A DNA stretch of 64,000 bases from Roseovarius sp. (GCF_030373445.1 NZ_JAUCYU010000013.1:1-64000), one strand, 5' to 3'; numbered from the stretch's first letter, positions 28,759-38,390 are shown. Notes: a model not told the origin generated them from the letters alone. Translations and numbers: made by a program.

Positions 28759-30636
28759 ATGTTCTATAAAATAGTCGTTGCCCTGACTCGACAGCAGAAA
28801 CGCTTCATCATCCTCGCCGTGGATCTGCTGCTCATCGCGCTGTCTTTCGCACTCGCAAAATCCATCGTCATGCACCCGGTCAGCCTGCTCGAAACGCCGG
28901 TGACCTCGGCCCTGTTCGTGCTGGCGATGATGTGCTCGGGCGCGGTCGCGACGGTCTCGCAGGGGCTGCACAAGGTCAAGCTCAACGCCTACCAGATGCA
29001 GGGCGTGATGGAATCCGCGATCGTGGCGGCGGTGCTGATGGCCACCGGCATGACGCTCTCCTATCTCGGCGCGGTCAGCGGCGGCTCGGTACAGCTCTTC
29101 ATCGTCGTCGGCATGACCTTCCTGATCCTGTCGGTCGCCACCCGCCTGCTGATGCGCCGGGTGCTGCTGCGGATCTACGCCAACGGCACCCAGCGCAAGC
29201 CGCTGATCATCTTCGGCGCCGGCCAGACCGGGCAGCAGCTCGCGATGGCCCTGGCCACCGACGACGCGGTCGAACCCGTGGCCTTCATCGACGACGACCG
29301 CCGCCTCCAGGGCCTCACCGTCGCCGGCCTGCGGGTCTACCCGGCCACCGACCTGATGAAGGTGGTCAAGCGCCGCGGCGTCAAGCGGATCGTGCTGGCC
29401 ATCCCCAGCGCCAACCGCAACAAGCGGGCCGAGATCACCCGCCGCCTGTCCCGCACGGGCTGCGAGGTGCACGCCCTGCCCTCCTTCGCCGATCTCGTCG
29501 CCAACAACGCCCGCAACCTGTCCGACACCCGGCCCGTCAACGTCAACGAGCTGCTCGGCCGCGACCAGATGGAAGAGGAACTTCCCGGCGTCAGCGACAC
29601 CTACCTGCGCCGCCGCATCATGGTCACCGGCGCCGGCGGCTCGATCGGCTCGGAGATCTGCCGCCAGCTCATCACCTGCCGCCCGGCCTCGCTGATCCTC
29701 GTCGACCACAGCGAACTGGCCCTGTTCGAGATCGACCGCGAACTGCGCAGCTACTGCAAGGATGTCGAGATCGTCCCGGTGCTGGGCTCGGTCTGCGACA
29801 AGTCACTGGTCGAGGCCGCGCTCGCCGACAACGAGGTCGACATCGTCCTCCACGCCGCCGCCTACAAGCACGTGCCGCTGGTGGAATCGAACGGGCTCGA
29901 AGGCATCCGTGTCAACGTCTTCGGTACCAAGATCGTGGCCGAGGCCGCGCGGTCCGCGGGCGTGGAACGCTTCATCCTCGTCTCAACCGACAAGGCCGTG
30001 CGCCCCTCCAGCATCATGGGCGCCTCCAAGCGCTTCGCCGAGCTGCTGGTACAGGATCTCGCCACCCGCAGCCAGAGCACCCGCTTCTCGATGGTCCGCT
30101 TCGGCAACGTGCTGGGTTCCTCGGGGTCCGTCATCCCGATCTTCCAGAAACAGATCTCGCGCGGCGGCCCGGTCACCCTGACCCATGCCGACATCACCCG
30201 CTACTTCATGACCATCCCCGAGGCCGTTCGCCTGGTGCTGCTGGCCGGCTCCTTCGCCCGCGGCGGCGATGTCTTCGTGCTCGACATGGGCAAGCCCGTG
30301 CCGGTGCGCCAACTGGCCCGCAAGATGATCGAAAGCGCGGGCTACACGGTCAAGGACACGTCGAACCCCACCGGCGATATCGAGATCAAGATCACCGGCC
30401 TGCGCCCCGGCGAGAAGCTGCACGAGGAGCTGCTGATCGGCTCCGACATGCTGACAACGCCGCACCCCAAGATCCTGCGCGCCCAGGAAACCGGCCTGTC
30501 CGAGCTCGAGATGGCCAACGCCATCCAGTCGCTGCGCCAGGCGCTGGAAACCCGCGGGCTCGACCTGATGAAGCAGACCCTCGAAAAGTGGATCGAGAAG
30601 GACGACGCCAAGACCATCAAGACGGTCAACGAATAG
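28759..30636 (+). CDS. CapD/WbpM-like membrane nucleotide-sugar dehydratase
   Basis: A 625-residue protein with four N-terminal membrane spans (to about residue 140), a CoA-binding-like Rossmann domain (PLIIFGAGQTGQQLA) and a large C-terminal dehydratase domain (IMVTGAGGSIGSEICRQ, AAYKHVPLVE, STDKAVRPSSIMGASKR, FGNVLGSSGSVIP, TGLRPGEKLHEELL). The Met-x-x-x-Lys in place of Tyr-x-x-x-Lys is typical of the FlaA1/WbpM/PglF UDP-GlcNAc 4,6-dehydratases. It likely makes a diamino- or deoxysugar for the same surface glycan. Confidence 0.94.
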   Translation: MFYKIVVALTRQQKRFIILAVDLLLIALSFALAKSIVMHPVSLLETPVTSALFVLAMMCSGAVATVSQGLHKVKLNAYQMQGVMESAIVAAVLMATGMTLSYLGAVSGGSVQLFIVVGMTFLILSVATRLLMRRVLLRIYANGTQRKPLIIFGAGQTGQQLAMALATDDAVEPVAFIDDDRRLQGLTVAGLRVYPATDLMKVVKRRGVKRIVLAIPSANRNKRAEITRRLSRTGCEVHALPSFADLVANNARNLSDTRPVNVNELLGRDQMEEELPGVSDTYLRRRIMVTGAGGSIGSEICRQLITCRPASLILVDHSELALFEIDRELRSYCKDVEIVPVLGSVCDKSLVEAALADNEVDIVLHAAAYKHVPLVESNGLEGIRVNVFGTKIVAEAARSAGVERFILVSTDKAVRPSSIMGASKRFAELLVQDLATRSQSTRFSMVRFGNVLGSSGSVIPIFQKQISRGGPVTLTHADITRYFMTIPEAVRLVLLAGSFARGGDVFVLDMGKPVPVRQLARKMIESAGYTVKDTSNPTGDIEIKITGLRPGEKLHEELLIGSDMLTTPHPKILRAQETGLSELEMANAIQSLRQALETRGLDLMKQTLEKWIEKDDAKTIKTVNE

Positions 30637-30639
30637 GCG

Positions 30640-32463
30640 TCACGCCTCCGCCTTCTCCGCCAGTTCCAGCCATTCCTCTTCCGCCTCCGATAGCGCCGCC
30701 TGCCGCTTGGTCAGGGCATCTGTCGCCTTCCGGAACTTCTCCGGCTCGCGGGTGAACAGCTCGGCATCCGAAAGCAGCCCTTCTAGCTTGGCAATCTCGG
30801 CCTCCAGCCGCTCGATCACGCCGGGCAGCTCTTCCAGGCGGTGCTTCTCGGTGAAACTCAGCTTGGGCTTCGATTTCGGCGCGGCGGGCTTCGGCGCCCC
30901 CGGCTGCGCGGGCTTCCCCCTGGGCTTCGCAGGCTCCGCCGCCACCGGCGCCGCCTCGGCCCGCTGCGCGCGGTAATCCGACCAGCCCCCGGCATAGACC
31001 GTGGCCTGCCCGTTGCCTTCCATCGCGATGGTCGTGGTCGCCACCCGGTCGAGGAAATCCCGGTCGTGGCTGACCAGCAGCACGGTGCCGTCGAAATCGT
31101 CCAGCAGTTCCTGCAACAGGTCGAGCGATTCGATGTCCAGATCGTTGGTCGGCTCGTCGAGCACCAGCAGGTTGCTCTCCCGCGCCATCAGCTTGGCCAG
31201 AAGCAGCCTTGCCTTCTCGCCCCCCGACAGCGACCGCACCGGCGCCCGCACCTGCCGCTCGTCGAACAGGAATTCCTTGAGATAGCCCACCACGTGTTTC
31301 GGCTGCCCCCGCACCAGCACCTGGTCGGCCTGCCCAGACACCCGCATGTCGCGGTCGCCGGTCAGGTTCTCCCAAAGGCTCATGTCCGGGTCGAGCCCGG
31401 CGCGCGACTGGTCGAAGATCGCCGGCACAAGGCTGGTACCGTGGGTGACGGTGCCGCTGTCGGGCGCCTCGCGCTTCATCAGCATGTTGAGCAGCGTGGT
31501 TTTGCCCACGCCGTTCGGACCGACAAAGGCGATCCGGTCCTTGCGCAGCACCTTCAGGCTGAAATCGTGCAGGATCACGTTCCCGCCGTAAGCCTTTGAA
31601 ATCCCCTCCGCCTCGATCACCTTGCGGCCCGATTTCGGCCCCGAATCGAGCGCCATCGCCGCCGTGCCCTGCCGCTTGATCTGGGCGGCCCGCTCGGCCC
31701 GCATGTCCTGCAGCGCCCGCACCCGGCCCTGGTTGCGCTTGCGCCGGGCGGAGATGCCCTCGACGGCCCACCGCGCCTCGGCCTTGATCTTCTGGTCGAG
31801 CTTGTGGCGGCTCGCGTCCTCCTCTTCCCAGACCTTGTCGCGCCAGGCCTCGAAATCGGTGAAACCCCGCTCCTGCCGGCGGGTGATTCCCCGGTCGACC
31901 CAAAGGGTTGCGCGCGTCAGTTCACGCAGGAAGGCCCGGTCGTGGCTGATCAGCACGAACGCCTTGCGGGTCTCCTTCAACTGCTGTTCCAGCCAGCCGA
32001 TCGCCTGGATGTCGAGGTGGTTCGTCGGTTCGTCGAGCAGCATCAGGTCCGGCCCCTCGGCCAGGAGCTTGGCCAGCGCCGCGCGCCGCCGCTCCCCGCC
32101 CGAGGCGGTCTGCGGCGACAGGCCCGGATCGAATTTCAGCCCCTCGGCCACCATCTCCACCCGGTATTCCTCGCCCGCGTCCAGCTCGCTCGCCGCGAAC
32201 TCGCCCAGCGTGGCAAAGCCCGAAATGTCCGGGTGCTGCTCCATGTAGCCCACGGAAATCCCCGGCGGCACGGTGCGCGTGCCGGTATCGGCCTCGACCA
32301 GCCCGGCCATCACCTTCATCAGCGTCGATTTGCCCGACCCGTTGCGCCCCACGAGCGCCACGCGGTCGCCCTGCTGCACGGTCAGCGAAACGTCGCGGAA
32401 CAGCGGATCGCCCCCGAAGGTCAGCGAGATATCGGAAAGTTGGAGAAGCGGTGCCTTGGCCAT
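30640..32463 (-). CDS. uup: ABC-F ATPase, Uup type
   Basis: A 607-residue ABC-F protein with two ATPase domains in tandem. Walker A boxes are GRNGSGKST (about residue 40) and GPNGVGKTT (about 317); signatures are ASGGERRRAAL and LSGGEKARLLL. A proline/lysine-rich linker and a C-terminal helical hairpin with coiled-coil character (from about 530) fit Uup. Uup acts on ribosomes or on branched DNA. No membrane domain. It ends 3 bases from the convergent dehydratase gene. Confidence 0.92.
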   Translation of the reverse strand: MAKAPLLQLSDISLTFGGDPLFRDVSLTVQQGDRVALVGRNGSGKSTLMKVMAGLVEADTGTRTVPPGISVGYMEQHPDISGFATLGEFAASELDAGEEYRVEMVAEGLKFDPGLSPQTASGGERRRAALAKLLAEGPDLMLLDEPTNHLDIQAIGWLEQQLKETRKAFVLISHDRAFLRELTRATLWVDRGITRRQERGFTDFEAWRDKVWEEEDASRHKLDQKIKAEARWAVEGISARRKRNQGRVRALQDMRAERAAQIKRQGTAAMALDSGPKSGRKVIEAEGISKAYGGNVILHDFSLKVLRKDRIAFVGPNGVGKTTLLNMLMKREAPDSGTVTHGTSLVPAIFDQSRAGLDPDMSLWENLTGDRDMRVSGQADQVLVRGQPKHVVGYLKEFLFDERQVRAPVRSLSGGEKARLLLAKLMARESNLLVLDEPTNDLDIESLDLLQELLDDFDGTVLLVSHDRDFLDRVATTTIAMEGNGQATVYAGGWSDYRAQRAEAAPVAAEPAKPRGKPAQPGAPKPAAPKSKPKLSFTEKHRLEELPGVIERLEAEIAKLEGLLSDAELFTREPEKFRKATDALTKRQAALSEAEEEWLELAEKAEA

Positions 32464-32525
32464 GGGCGCGAGCTATCCCGCCACCCGGTCATGGTCAAGC
32501 GGCGCCGTGCGACACCACGCCGGTT

Positions 32526-33275
32526 TCACCCCGCGGTCGCCCGCAACAGCCGCTTGCGGGTCGGCGGGATGGCGGCGATCTCCAGCCCGGTGAAGACATG
32601 CAGCGTGTTCATCTGGGCATCGACCACCGCATGGTCGCTCACCCAGCCCCCCATCAGCAGGTAGGTCCGCAACAGGGGCGGCATCCCCAGCATCGCAAGC
32701 TTGGCATCCGGCTTCCGCAGCCGCAGCTTCTGGGCGAACCGGAAGACCGACGGCGCCTTCACCCTGGGCAGCCAGCGGCGCGGGGCAAGGTGGCGGTCCT
32801 TCAGCATGGCGAAGGCATCGGCGTAAAGCTCGGCATCGGTGCCCTTGAACGACGAGCAGCCGAACAGCATCTCGACCCCGTTCTCGTCAACGAACCGCGT
32901 CATCGCCCCCCAGGCCACCCGCAGGATATCGGCATCGCGCGCGTCGGGATGGATGCAGAACCGCCCCATCTCCACCATCGGCCCCTCGAAATCCTTCAGC
33001 GCCGACAGCTCGTAGAACTGCGCCGAGTAGCTCCGCCCGATCTCGGCCCCACCGGTCAGCGGCAGCATCCGGAAACAGCAGACCAGCCGGCCCGTACCGT
33101 TCTCCTCCACCAGGATATGCGTGCAGATGTCGTCGAATTCGTCGGCGTCTATGCCCGGCACGTCCTCGCCCTGCTTGAAGGCAACGAAGCGCAGCCGCTG
33201 CGCGGCGCGGATATCGGCCTCCGTCTCGGCCACCCTCGTGCTGTAGCGCCCTTTGCGGAACATCGTCCTGCCCAT
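32526..33275 (-). CDS. olsB: OlsB ornithine N-acyltransferase
   Basis: A 249-residue GNAT-fold acyltransferase. FRKGRYSTRVAETEADIRAAQRLRFVAF, then GRLVCCFRML, ALKDFEGPMVEMGRFCIHPDARD and LFGCSSFKGTD are characteristic of OlsB, which acylates ornithine from 3-hydroxyacyl-ACP as the first step to ornithine lipids. I use ATG 33275. The partner OlsA is not in the window. Ornithine lipids matter to marine alphaproteobacteria under low phosphate. Confidence 0.9.
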   Translation of the reverse strand: MGRTMFRKGRYSTRVAETEADIRAAQRLRFVAFKQGEDVPGIDADEFDDICTHILVEENGTGRLVCCFRMLPLTGGAEIGRSYSAQFYELSALKDFEGPMVEMGRFCIHPDARDADILRVAWGAMTRFVDENGVEMLFGCSSFKGTDAELYADAFAMLKDRHLAPRRWLPRVKAPSVFRFAQKLRLRKPDAKLAMLGMPPLLRTYLLMGGWVSDHAVVDAQMNTLHVFTGLEIAAIPPTRKRLLRATAG

Positions 33276-33354
33276 GCCCGAACACCTACTCTCAAAGGTA
33301 GTTGCGGGGGCTTTAACACTCAAGATGTGACAGGGCCGTGACGCGCGGGCCCGA

Positions 33355-33813
33355 TCAGTTGAAGAGCTGGCTCGGATCGATATTGCCGAAGTTGCCGAAG
33401 ATCTGCCGCAGCAGCCCGTTGCCCATCACCGACGAGTCCGTCACCCGGCGGGTCAGCGGCACCACATGGCCGTCTTCCAGCCCGAAGCTCTCGATATTCC
33501 GGATCGTGTCGTTCTGGTTGAAGCTGATCGCCACCACCTGGCGCTCGATCACCTCCGGCGCGCGCATCCCGTATTCCCGCATCCGGGTCTTGACGTAATA
33601 GTAATCCCCGTCGCTCAGCAGCCCCGAGGCCGAGGGCGCGCCGATCACTTCGTCCACCGTGGCGCGGGTATCGACACCGACGTTCAGCTTGTTGAGATCA
33701 CGCGCCGGCGGCACGTAGCCGTGGTTCTGGTACTGCGACTGGCAGGCGCCCAGCCCGATCAGACAGACGACGGCCAGCGCGCTGGCCAACCGGTTGCGAA
33801 TACCCATCATCAT
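33355..33813 (-). CDS. bamE: BamE/SmpA outer-membrane assembly lipoprotein
   Basis: A 152-residue lipoprotein with Cys24 (IGLGAC). The LNVGVDTRATVDEVIGAPSASG segment is the SmpA/OmlA/BamE repeat (x-G-x-T-x-x-x-V-x-x-x-L-G-x-P), followed by a YYYVKTRMREY strand. BamE stabilises the BAM complex. Three tandem ATGs (33813, 33810, 33807) follow GAGG; any may be used. It is divergent from the yceD-rpmF genes, the usual place for bamE in alphaproteobacteria. Confidence 0.88.
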   Translation of the reverse strand: MMMGIRNRLASALAVVCLIGLGACQSQYQNHGYVPPARDLNKLNVGVDTRATVDEVIGAPSASGLLSDGDYYYVKTRMREYGMRAPEVIERQVVAISFNQNDTIRNIESFGLEDGHVVPLTRRVTDSSVMGNGLLRQIFGNFGNIDPSQLFN

Positions 33814-33900
33814 CTGTCCTCTTGAACTCAGCCCAGATTGCTTTCACACCCGCTTACAACAAGCTAGGCTACATGTTCAAGAAATGATGAGAGAGGCCCG

Positions 33901-34458
33901 ATGCCGGAACATTCCCGGAAATCCGCCCTTTACCGCGTCAGCGGCCTGTCCCCGCGCAAGCCGCAGCCCTTCGAGATCGTCCCCGGCCCCGACGAGTTGC
34001 AGGAGATCGCGGCCGACCTTGGCATCCTCGGCCTGAAGAAGCTGCGCTTCACCGGCGAGCTTGGCGCCGAGGGCAAGGAGGACTGGCGGCTCGACGGCCA
34101 TATCGGCGCCACCGTCACGCAGGCCTGCGTCGTCACCCTCGAGCCGGTCAACACGCGGATAGAGGAGGACGTCGCCCGCCGCTTCCTCGCCAACTGGCCC
34201 CCGCCCGAGGAAAAGGGCGACGAGGTCGAGATGCCCGAGGACGAAACCATCGACCCGCTGGGCGAACAGATCGACCTCTGGGCGGTGATGACCGAGGCGC
34301 TGGCGCTGGCCCTGCCCGCCTATCCCCGCGCCGACCGGGCCGAGCTGGAAACCGACAGCGCGATTCCCCCCGGCGCCGCCCCGATCGAGGAGGAGGAAAC
34401 CAAGCCCTTCGCCGCGCTCGCCGACCTGAAGAAAAAGCTCGAGGATAAAGGCGAATAA
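33901..34458 (+). CDS. YceD-family (DUF177) protein
   Basis: A 185-residue DUF177/YceD protein. The central VTQACVVTLEPVNTRIEEDVARRF segment carries the family's conserved Cys and strands, followed by an acidic stretch with DETIDPLGEQIDLWAVMTEALALALPAYPR. YceD is linked with 23S rRNA accumulation and is usually found next to rpmF, as here. The C-terminal tail is acidic and lysine-rich. Confidence 0.93.
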   Translation: MPEHSRKSALYRVSGLSPRKPQPFEIVPGPDELQEIAADLGILGLKKLRFTGELGAEGKEDWRLDGHIGATVTQACVVTLEPVNTRIEEDVARRFLANWPPPEEKGDEVEMPEDETIDPLGEQIDLWAVMTEALALALPAYPRADRAELETDSAIPPGAAPIEEEETKPFAALADLKKKLEDKGE

Positions 34459-34473
34459 CCGCCAAAAAACCAC

Positions 34474-34501
34474 TTGCTCCTGCAACAATTCCCTGTATTT
34501 T
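34474..34501 (+). promoter_or_regulatory. Possible promoter ahead of rpmF
   Basis: TTGCTC (34474-34479), a 16-base spacer and TATTTT (34496-34501) make a weak sigma-70-like promoter just after the yceD stop. It would give rpmF a leader of about 105 bases containing the hairpin at 34,523-34,565. Confidence 0.35.
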
Positions 34502-34522
34502 CGCCGTCTCACCGGAATTTGG

Positions 34523-34565
34523 GGTTGAACCGGCGGCTCGAGACAGATTATGAGCCGCCTCAACC
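34523..34565 (+). promoter_or_regulatory. Long hairpin in the rpmF leader
   Basis: GGTTGA (34523-34528), a three-base bulge and GGCGGCTC (34532-34539) pair with GAGCCGCC (34552-34559) and TCAACC (34560-34565), giving 14 bp around a 12-base loop. There is no T-run, so it is more likely a leader element or an mRNA stabiliser than a terminator. It ends 49 bases before the rpmF ATG. Confidence 0.55.
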
Positions 34566-34614
34566 CGTGACACACGGGTCTTTCCAAGGACCCACAGAAA
34601 ACTGAGGTTGCGAC

Positions 34615-34821
34615 ATGGCCGTCCAACAGAACAAAGTATCGAAATCGCGCCGCAACAACCGTCGCGCCCACGACTCGCTGACGGGTGCGAACCCGAACGA
34701 GTGCCCCAACTGCGGCGAGCTCAAGCGCCCGCACCACGTCTGCGCGGCGTGCGGTCACTATGCCGACCGCGAAGTCGTGGCGATGGTTGACGAGGTCGAT
34801 CTGGACGACGACGCAGCCTGA
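34615..34821 (+). CDS. rpmF: Ribosomal protein bL32
   Basis: A 68-residue bL32. [20 protein letters not shown] is the standard start, and the [20 protein letters not shown] zinc ribbon has all four Cys. The acidic tail EVDLDDDAA is usual in Rhodobacteraceae. Adjacent to yceD and plsX, in the conserved order. Confidence 0.98.
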   Translation: MAVQQNKVSKSRRNNRRAHDSLTGANPNECPNCGELKRPHHVCAACGHYADREVVAMVDEVDLDDDAA

Positions 34822-34844
34822 ATCAGCCGGGGGCGCGCGTCCTG

Positions 34845-35954
34845 ATGACCGCAGATTCGGATCAGTCCAGGGCACGCCCGAAACGCACGATCATTTCCGT
34901 CGACGCGATGGGTGGCGATCTGGGGCCGGCAACCGTTGTTGCCGGCATTTCGCGTTCGGCCAAGAAGAACGACGAGATCGGCTTCATCCTGCATGGCCGC
35001 AAGGGCATCCTCGAACCGCTCGTCGCCAAGCGCAAGAATCTCGAGGGCCGCTGCGAGATTCGCGATGCGCCCGACGTCGTCTCGATGGACGAGAAGCCCA
35101 GCCAGGTGATCCGCCACGGCAAGGAAACGTCGATGTGGTCGGCGCTGGAATCGGTGCGCAAGGGCGAGGCCACGGTCTGCGTCTCCTGCGGCAACACCGG
35201 CGCGCTGATGCTGATGTCGGTGGTGCGCCTGCGCAAGCTGCCCAGCATCTACCGCCCCGCCATCGCCGTGCTCTGGCCCTCGCGCAATCCGCAGGGCTTC
35301 AACATCATGCTCGACGGCGGCGCCGATATCCGGGCCGACGCCAAGGACCTGATGCAATACGCGCTGATGGGCACCTCCTACGCCCGCAACGGCTTCGGCC
35401 TGCAGCGGCCGCGCGTGGGCCTGCTCAACGTCGGCACCGAGGAACACAAGGGCCGGGCCGAGCTGCGCGAGGCGCATGACCTGATTTCCGCCAACGCCCG
35501 CAAGGCCGATTTCGAGTTCGTGGGATTCGTCGAGGGCCGCGACCTGCCCGGCACGCTCTGCGACGTGATCGTCACCGACGGCTTCACCGGCAATATCGCG
35601 CTCAAGACCGGCGAAGGCGTGGCCAAGCTGGTCTCCGACCTTCTGAAGGAGGCGTTCCGCTACACCCCGCTGTCGCGTTTCGCCTCGATCCTCGCCTACA
35701 CGTCGCTCCAGCGTCTCAAGAAGCGAATCGACCCGCGCCGCGCCAATGGTGGCGTGTTCCTCGGGCTGAACGGCACGGTGGTGAAATCCCACGGCGCGGC
35801 CGATGCGATGGGGGTCTCGTCTGCCGTCAAGCTGGCCTTCCAGCTTGCCCAGACCGGCTTTACCGAAAAACTTGCCGCGCGGGTTGCATCTGCCTCGATG
35901 CTTGATCAGGATGATGCGACCGAAGACTCGAAAGCCAGCGGTGACCCTGCATGA
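34845..35954 (+). CDS. plsX: PlsX phosphate acyltransferase
   Basis: A 369-residue PlsX, which makes acyl-phosphate from acyl-ACP for phospholipid synthesis. SVDAMGGDLGP at the N-terminus, CGNTGALMLMSVVRL, PRVGLLNVGTEEHKG and VTDGFTGNIALKTGEG are all diagnostic. It overlaps fabH by ATGA, so lipid initiation steps are coupled. Translation begins 23 bases after rpmF. Confidence 0.97.
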   Translation: MTADSDQSRARPKRTIISVDAMGGDLGPATVVAGISRSAKKNDEIGFILHGRKGILEPLVAKRKNLEGRCEIRDAPDVVSMDEKPSQVIRHGKETSMWSALESVRKGEATVCVSCGNTGALMLMSVVRLRKLPSIYRPAIAVLWPSRNPQGFNIMLDGGADIRADAKDLMQYALMGTSYARNGFGLQRPRVGLLNVGTEEHKGRAELREAHDLISANARKADFEFVGFVEGRDLPGTLCDVIVTDGFTGNIALKTGEGVAKLVSDLLKEAFRYTPLSRFASILAYTSLQRLKKRIDPRRANGGVFLGLNGTVVKSHGAADAMGVSSAVKLAFQLAQTGFTEKLAARVASASMLDQDDATEDSKASGDPA

Positions 35955-36925
35955 CAATACGCGCCGTTGTAGAGGGCGTCGGCCACTACCTGCCGGAACG
36001 GATCGTCCCGAACACGTGGTTCGAAGAGTTCCTCGACACCTCCGATGAATGGATCCGCACCCGCTCGGGGATCGAGCGGCGGCATTTCGCGGCCGAGGGC
36101 GAAACCACCTCCGACCTTGCCGTTCACGCGGCCACCGCCGCGCTGGAAAAGGCGGGCGTGAGCGCGGACGACATCGACGGCGTGCTCGTCGCCACCTCGA
36201 CGCCCGACCTGACCTTCCCCTCCGTCGCCACCATGGTGCAAAGCCGGCTGGGCATGACCCGCGGCTTCGGCTTCGACGTGCAGGCAGTGTGCGCGGGCTT
36301 CATCTACGCGCTGGCCAATGCAAACGCGCTGATCGTCTCGGGCCAGGCCAGGCGCCTGCTGATCATCGGCGCCGAGACCTTCAGCCGGATCATGGACTGG
36401 GAAGACCGCTCGACCTGCGTGCTCTTCGGCGACGGCGCGGGCGCCCTGGTCCTCGGCGCGGCCGAGGGCGACGGCACCTCCGCCGACCGGGGCATCCTCG
36501 CAACCGACCTCAACTCCGACGGGCGCTACCGCGAGATGCTGTACGTCGATGGCGGCGTCTCGACCACCGGCACCTCGGGCAAGCTGCGGATGCAGGGCAA
36601 CCCCCTCTTCCGGCAGGCCGTGGAAAAGCTGACATCGACCGCCGAGACCGCGCTGCAAAGCGCCGGGCTCACCCATGACGACATCGACTGGATCGTGCCC
36701 CACCAGGCCAATATCCGCATCATCGCCGGCACCGCCAAGAAGATGGGCGTGCCGCTCGACCGGGTGATCATCACGGTACAGGAGCACGGCAACACCTCCG
36801 CCGCCTCGATTCCGCTGGCCATGTCCGAGGGCGTGGCACAGGGCAAGATCAAGCGCGGCGACCTGCTCGTCTCCGAGGCGATCGGCGGCGGGCTGGCCTG
36901 GGGCTCGGTCGTGCTGCGCTGGTAA
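35951..36925 (+). CDS. fabH: FabH, 3-oxoacyl-ACP synthase III
   Basis: A 324-residue KAS III that condenses acetyl-CoA with malonyl-ACP to begin fatty acid synthesis. The triad is visible: Cys114 in [12 protein letters not shown], His in VPHQANIRI and Asn in [11 protein letters not shown]. The N-terminus ends a loop with [16 protein letters not shown]. The cluster yceD-rpmF-plsX-fabH-ihfA-merR is conserved across alphaproteobacteria. Confidence 0.97.
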   Translation: MTIRAVVEGVGHYLPERIVPNTWFEEFLDTSDEWIRTRSGIERRHFAAEGETTSDLAVHAATAALEKAGVSADDIDGVLVATSTPDLTFPSVATMVQSRLGMTRGFGFDVQAVCAGFIYALANANALIVSGQARRLLIIGAETFSRIMDWEDRSTCVLFGDGAGALVLGAAEGDGTSADRGILATDLNSDGRYREMLYVDGGVSTTGTSGKLRMQGNPLFRQAVEKLTSTAETALQSAGLTHDDIDWIVPHQANIRIIAGTAKKMGVPLDRVIITVQEHGNTSAASIPLAMSEGVAQGKIKRGDLLVSEAIGGGLAWGSVVLRW

Positions 36926-36982
36926 AAACCGCCCCGATTGGCCTGAAACCGCGCTTAAACTCCTTCCGCCAAGTCATTGACA

Positions 36983-37012
36983 TTGACTCGGAAATTTCTT
37001 CCGCCCTAAAGT
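36983..37012 (+). promoter_or_regulatory. Possible promoter of ihfA
   Basis: TTGACT (36983-36988), an 18-base spacer and TAAAGT (37007-37012) lie 24 bases before the ihfA ATG, in an A/T-richer gap. A second TTGACA directly precedes it at 36977. Confidence 0.4.
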
Positions 37013-37035
37013 CTTGGAAAGAGCGAGGGGATGAG

Positions 37036-37338
37036 ATGAGCGACAAGACGTTGACCAGGATGGATTTGAGCGAGGCCGTTTTCCGCGAGGTCGGCCTTTC
37101 CAGGAATGACTCGGCAACGCTGGTGGAAAGCGTGCTGGATCACGTCTCCGACGCGCTGGTGCGCGGCGAGCAGGTCAAGATTTCCTCCTTCGGCACCTTC
37201 TCGGTGCGCGAAAAATCGGCCCGCGTGGGCCGCAACCCGAAAACCGGTGAAGAAGTGCCCATCAACCCGCGCCGCGTGCTGACATTTCGGCCGTCGCACC
37301 TGATGAAAGACCGCGTCGCCGCCGGCAACCGGAAATAA
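37036..37338 (+). CDS. ihfA: Integration host factor alpha subunit
   Basis: A 100-residue HU/IHF-family protein. [29 protein letters not shown], then [29 protein letters not shown], with the R-N-P-K-T-G beta-arm and Pro tip, is the alpha form. IHF bends DNA at specific sites. It is followed at 15 bases by the MerR gene. Confidence 0.95.
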   Translation: MSDKTLTRMDLSEAVFREVGLSRNDSATLVESVLDHVSDALVRGEQVKISSFGTFSVREKSARVGRNPKTGEEVPINPRRVLTFRPSHLMKDRVAAGNRK

Positions 37339-37353
37339 CGAAGGCCCTCCGCG

Positions 37354-38328
37354 ATGGCCAAATCCGCAGACGCCTTTCGCACGATCAGCGAGGTTGCCGA
37401 GTGGCTGGACACGCCGGCACACGTTCTGCGGTTCTGGGAAAGCAAGTTCACCCAGGTCAAACCGGTCAAGCGCGCTGGCGGGCGGCGCTATTACCGGCCC
37501 CAGGACATGCGCCTTCTCGGCGGCATCAAGAAGCTGCTTCATGACGACGGGATGACGATCAAGGGCGTGCAGAAACTCCTGCGCGAAAACGGCATCAAGC
37601 ACGTCTCCTCTCTGTCCCAGCCGCTGGCCGGGGAAGAGGACACGGCCCTCCCCCATGTCCCGGCCCCCGAGACGCAGGAACCGGCGCAGGTGCTCGATTT
37701 CCGGCCCCGCTCCGAAGACACCGCGGCAGAGCCCCCCTCGACCTTCCGGCCCGAAGCTGCGAATGCTCCGGACGAGACTGAACACGAACCTGCCGGAGAA
37801 CCGCCAGTGCCGCCGCAACGGGATTTCACCCTGACCCACACCGTTCCGCAAAACCCCGCCGCCACCGAAGAGTTGGCCGACGACGCGCGCGCGCCAGCCC
37901 CGGAGACGCCGGGCGAGCCGACCGGAGAGCCAAACCTCTTCGCCGATGACGACACCGCGCCCGAGGAAGACCGGAACGGCGTCGAGGACGACGAGGCTCA
38001 CCCCTGGCCCGGCGCCGAGGACTCGGCCGAGTCCGACCCGAAACTCCCCGGCTTCCTCACCCGCGACCCCGCCGCAGAGGACACCGCCTCCGAAGATGCC
38101 CCCGCCACGGAGGACACGGCCTCAGAGGAGCAGGAAGCCCCCTCGCCCGCCCCGGTGCCGCTCAACGTCGATGTTCCCGACGACCCGGCCGACGACGCGT
38201 TCGTCACCCCCGGCCCGCTGACCATGCTCGCCGAGGTGCCGCGCCCCTTTACATCGCCGGTGATCCGCTCGATCCGGCCGATCGTCCAGCGCCTTCGGAA
38301 GAAGCTTGACGAAACGGATGAAACTTGA
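37354..38328 (+). CDS. MerR-family regulator with a long acidic tail
   Basis: A 324-residue protein. Residues 5-85 form a MerR winged-helix domain ([60 protein letters not shown]). The remaining about 240 residues are low complexity, rich in Glu, Asp, Pro and Ala, except for a short basic C-terminal segment ([15 protein letters not shown]). No effector domain is seen. Located after ihfA, as in other alphaproteobacteria; target genes unknown. Confidence 0.87.
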   Translation: MAKSADAFRTISEVAEWLDTPAHVLRFWESKFTQVKPVKRAGGRRYYRPQDMRLLGGIKKLLHDDGMTIKGVQKLLRENGIKHVSSLSQPLAGEEDTALPHVPAPETQEPAQVLDFRPRSEDTAAEPPSTFRPEAANAPDETEHEPAGEPPVPPQRDFTLTHTVPQNPAATEELADDARAPAPETPGEPTGEPNLFADDDTAPEEDRNGVEDDEAHPWPGAEDSAESDPKLPGFLTRDPAAEDTASEDAPATEDTASEEQEAPSPAPVPLNVDVPDDPADDAFVTPGPLTMLAEVPRPFTSPVIRSIRPIVQRLRKKLDETDET

Positions 38329-38390
38329 GCCGGAAAATTCGCATTTGCCCCTTGTCCCCGTGCGCAAATCCAGTATGTAACCCCAATCGT

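Noticed and set aside
30626..31903. A 425-codon frame within the uup region
   Set aside because: It is an off-frame shadow on the same strand, Gly/Arg/Ala-rich with no motif, while the overlapping frame has both ABC domains.
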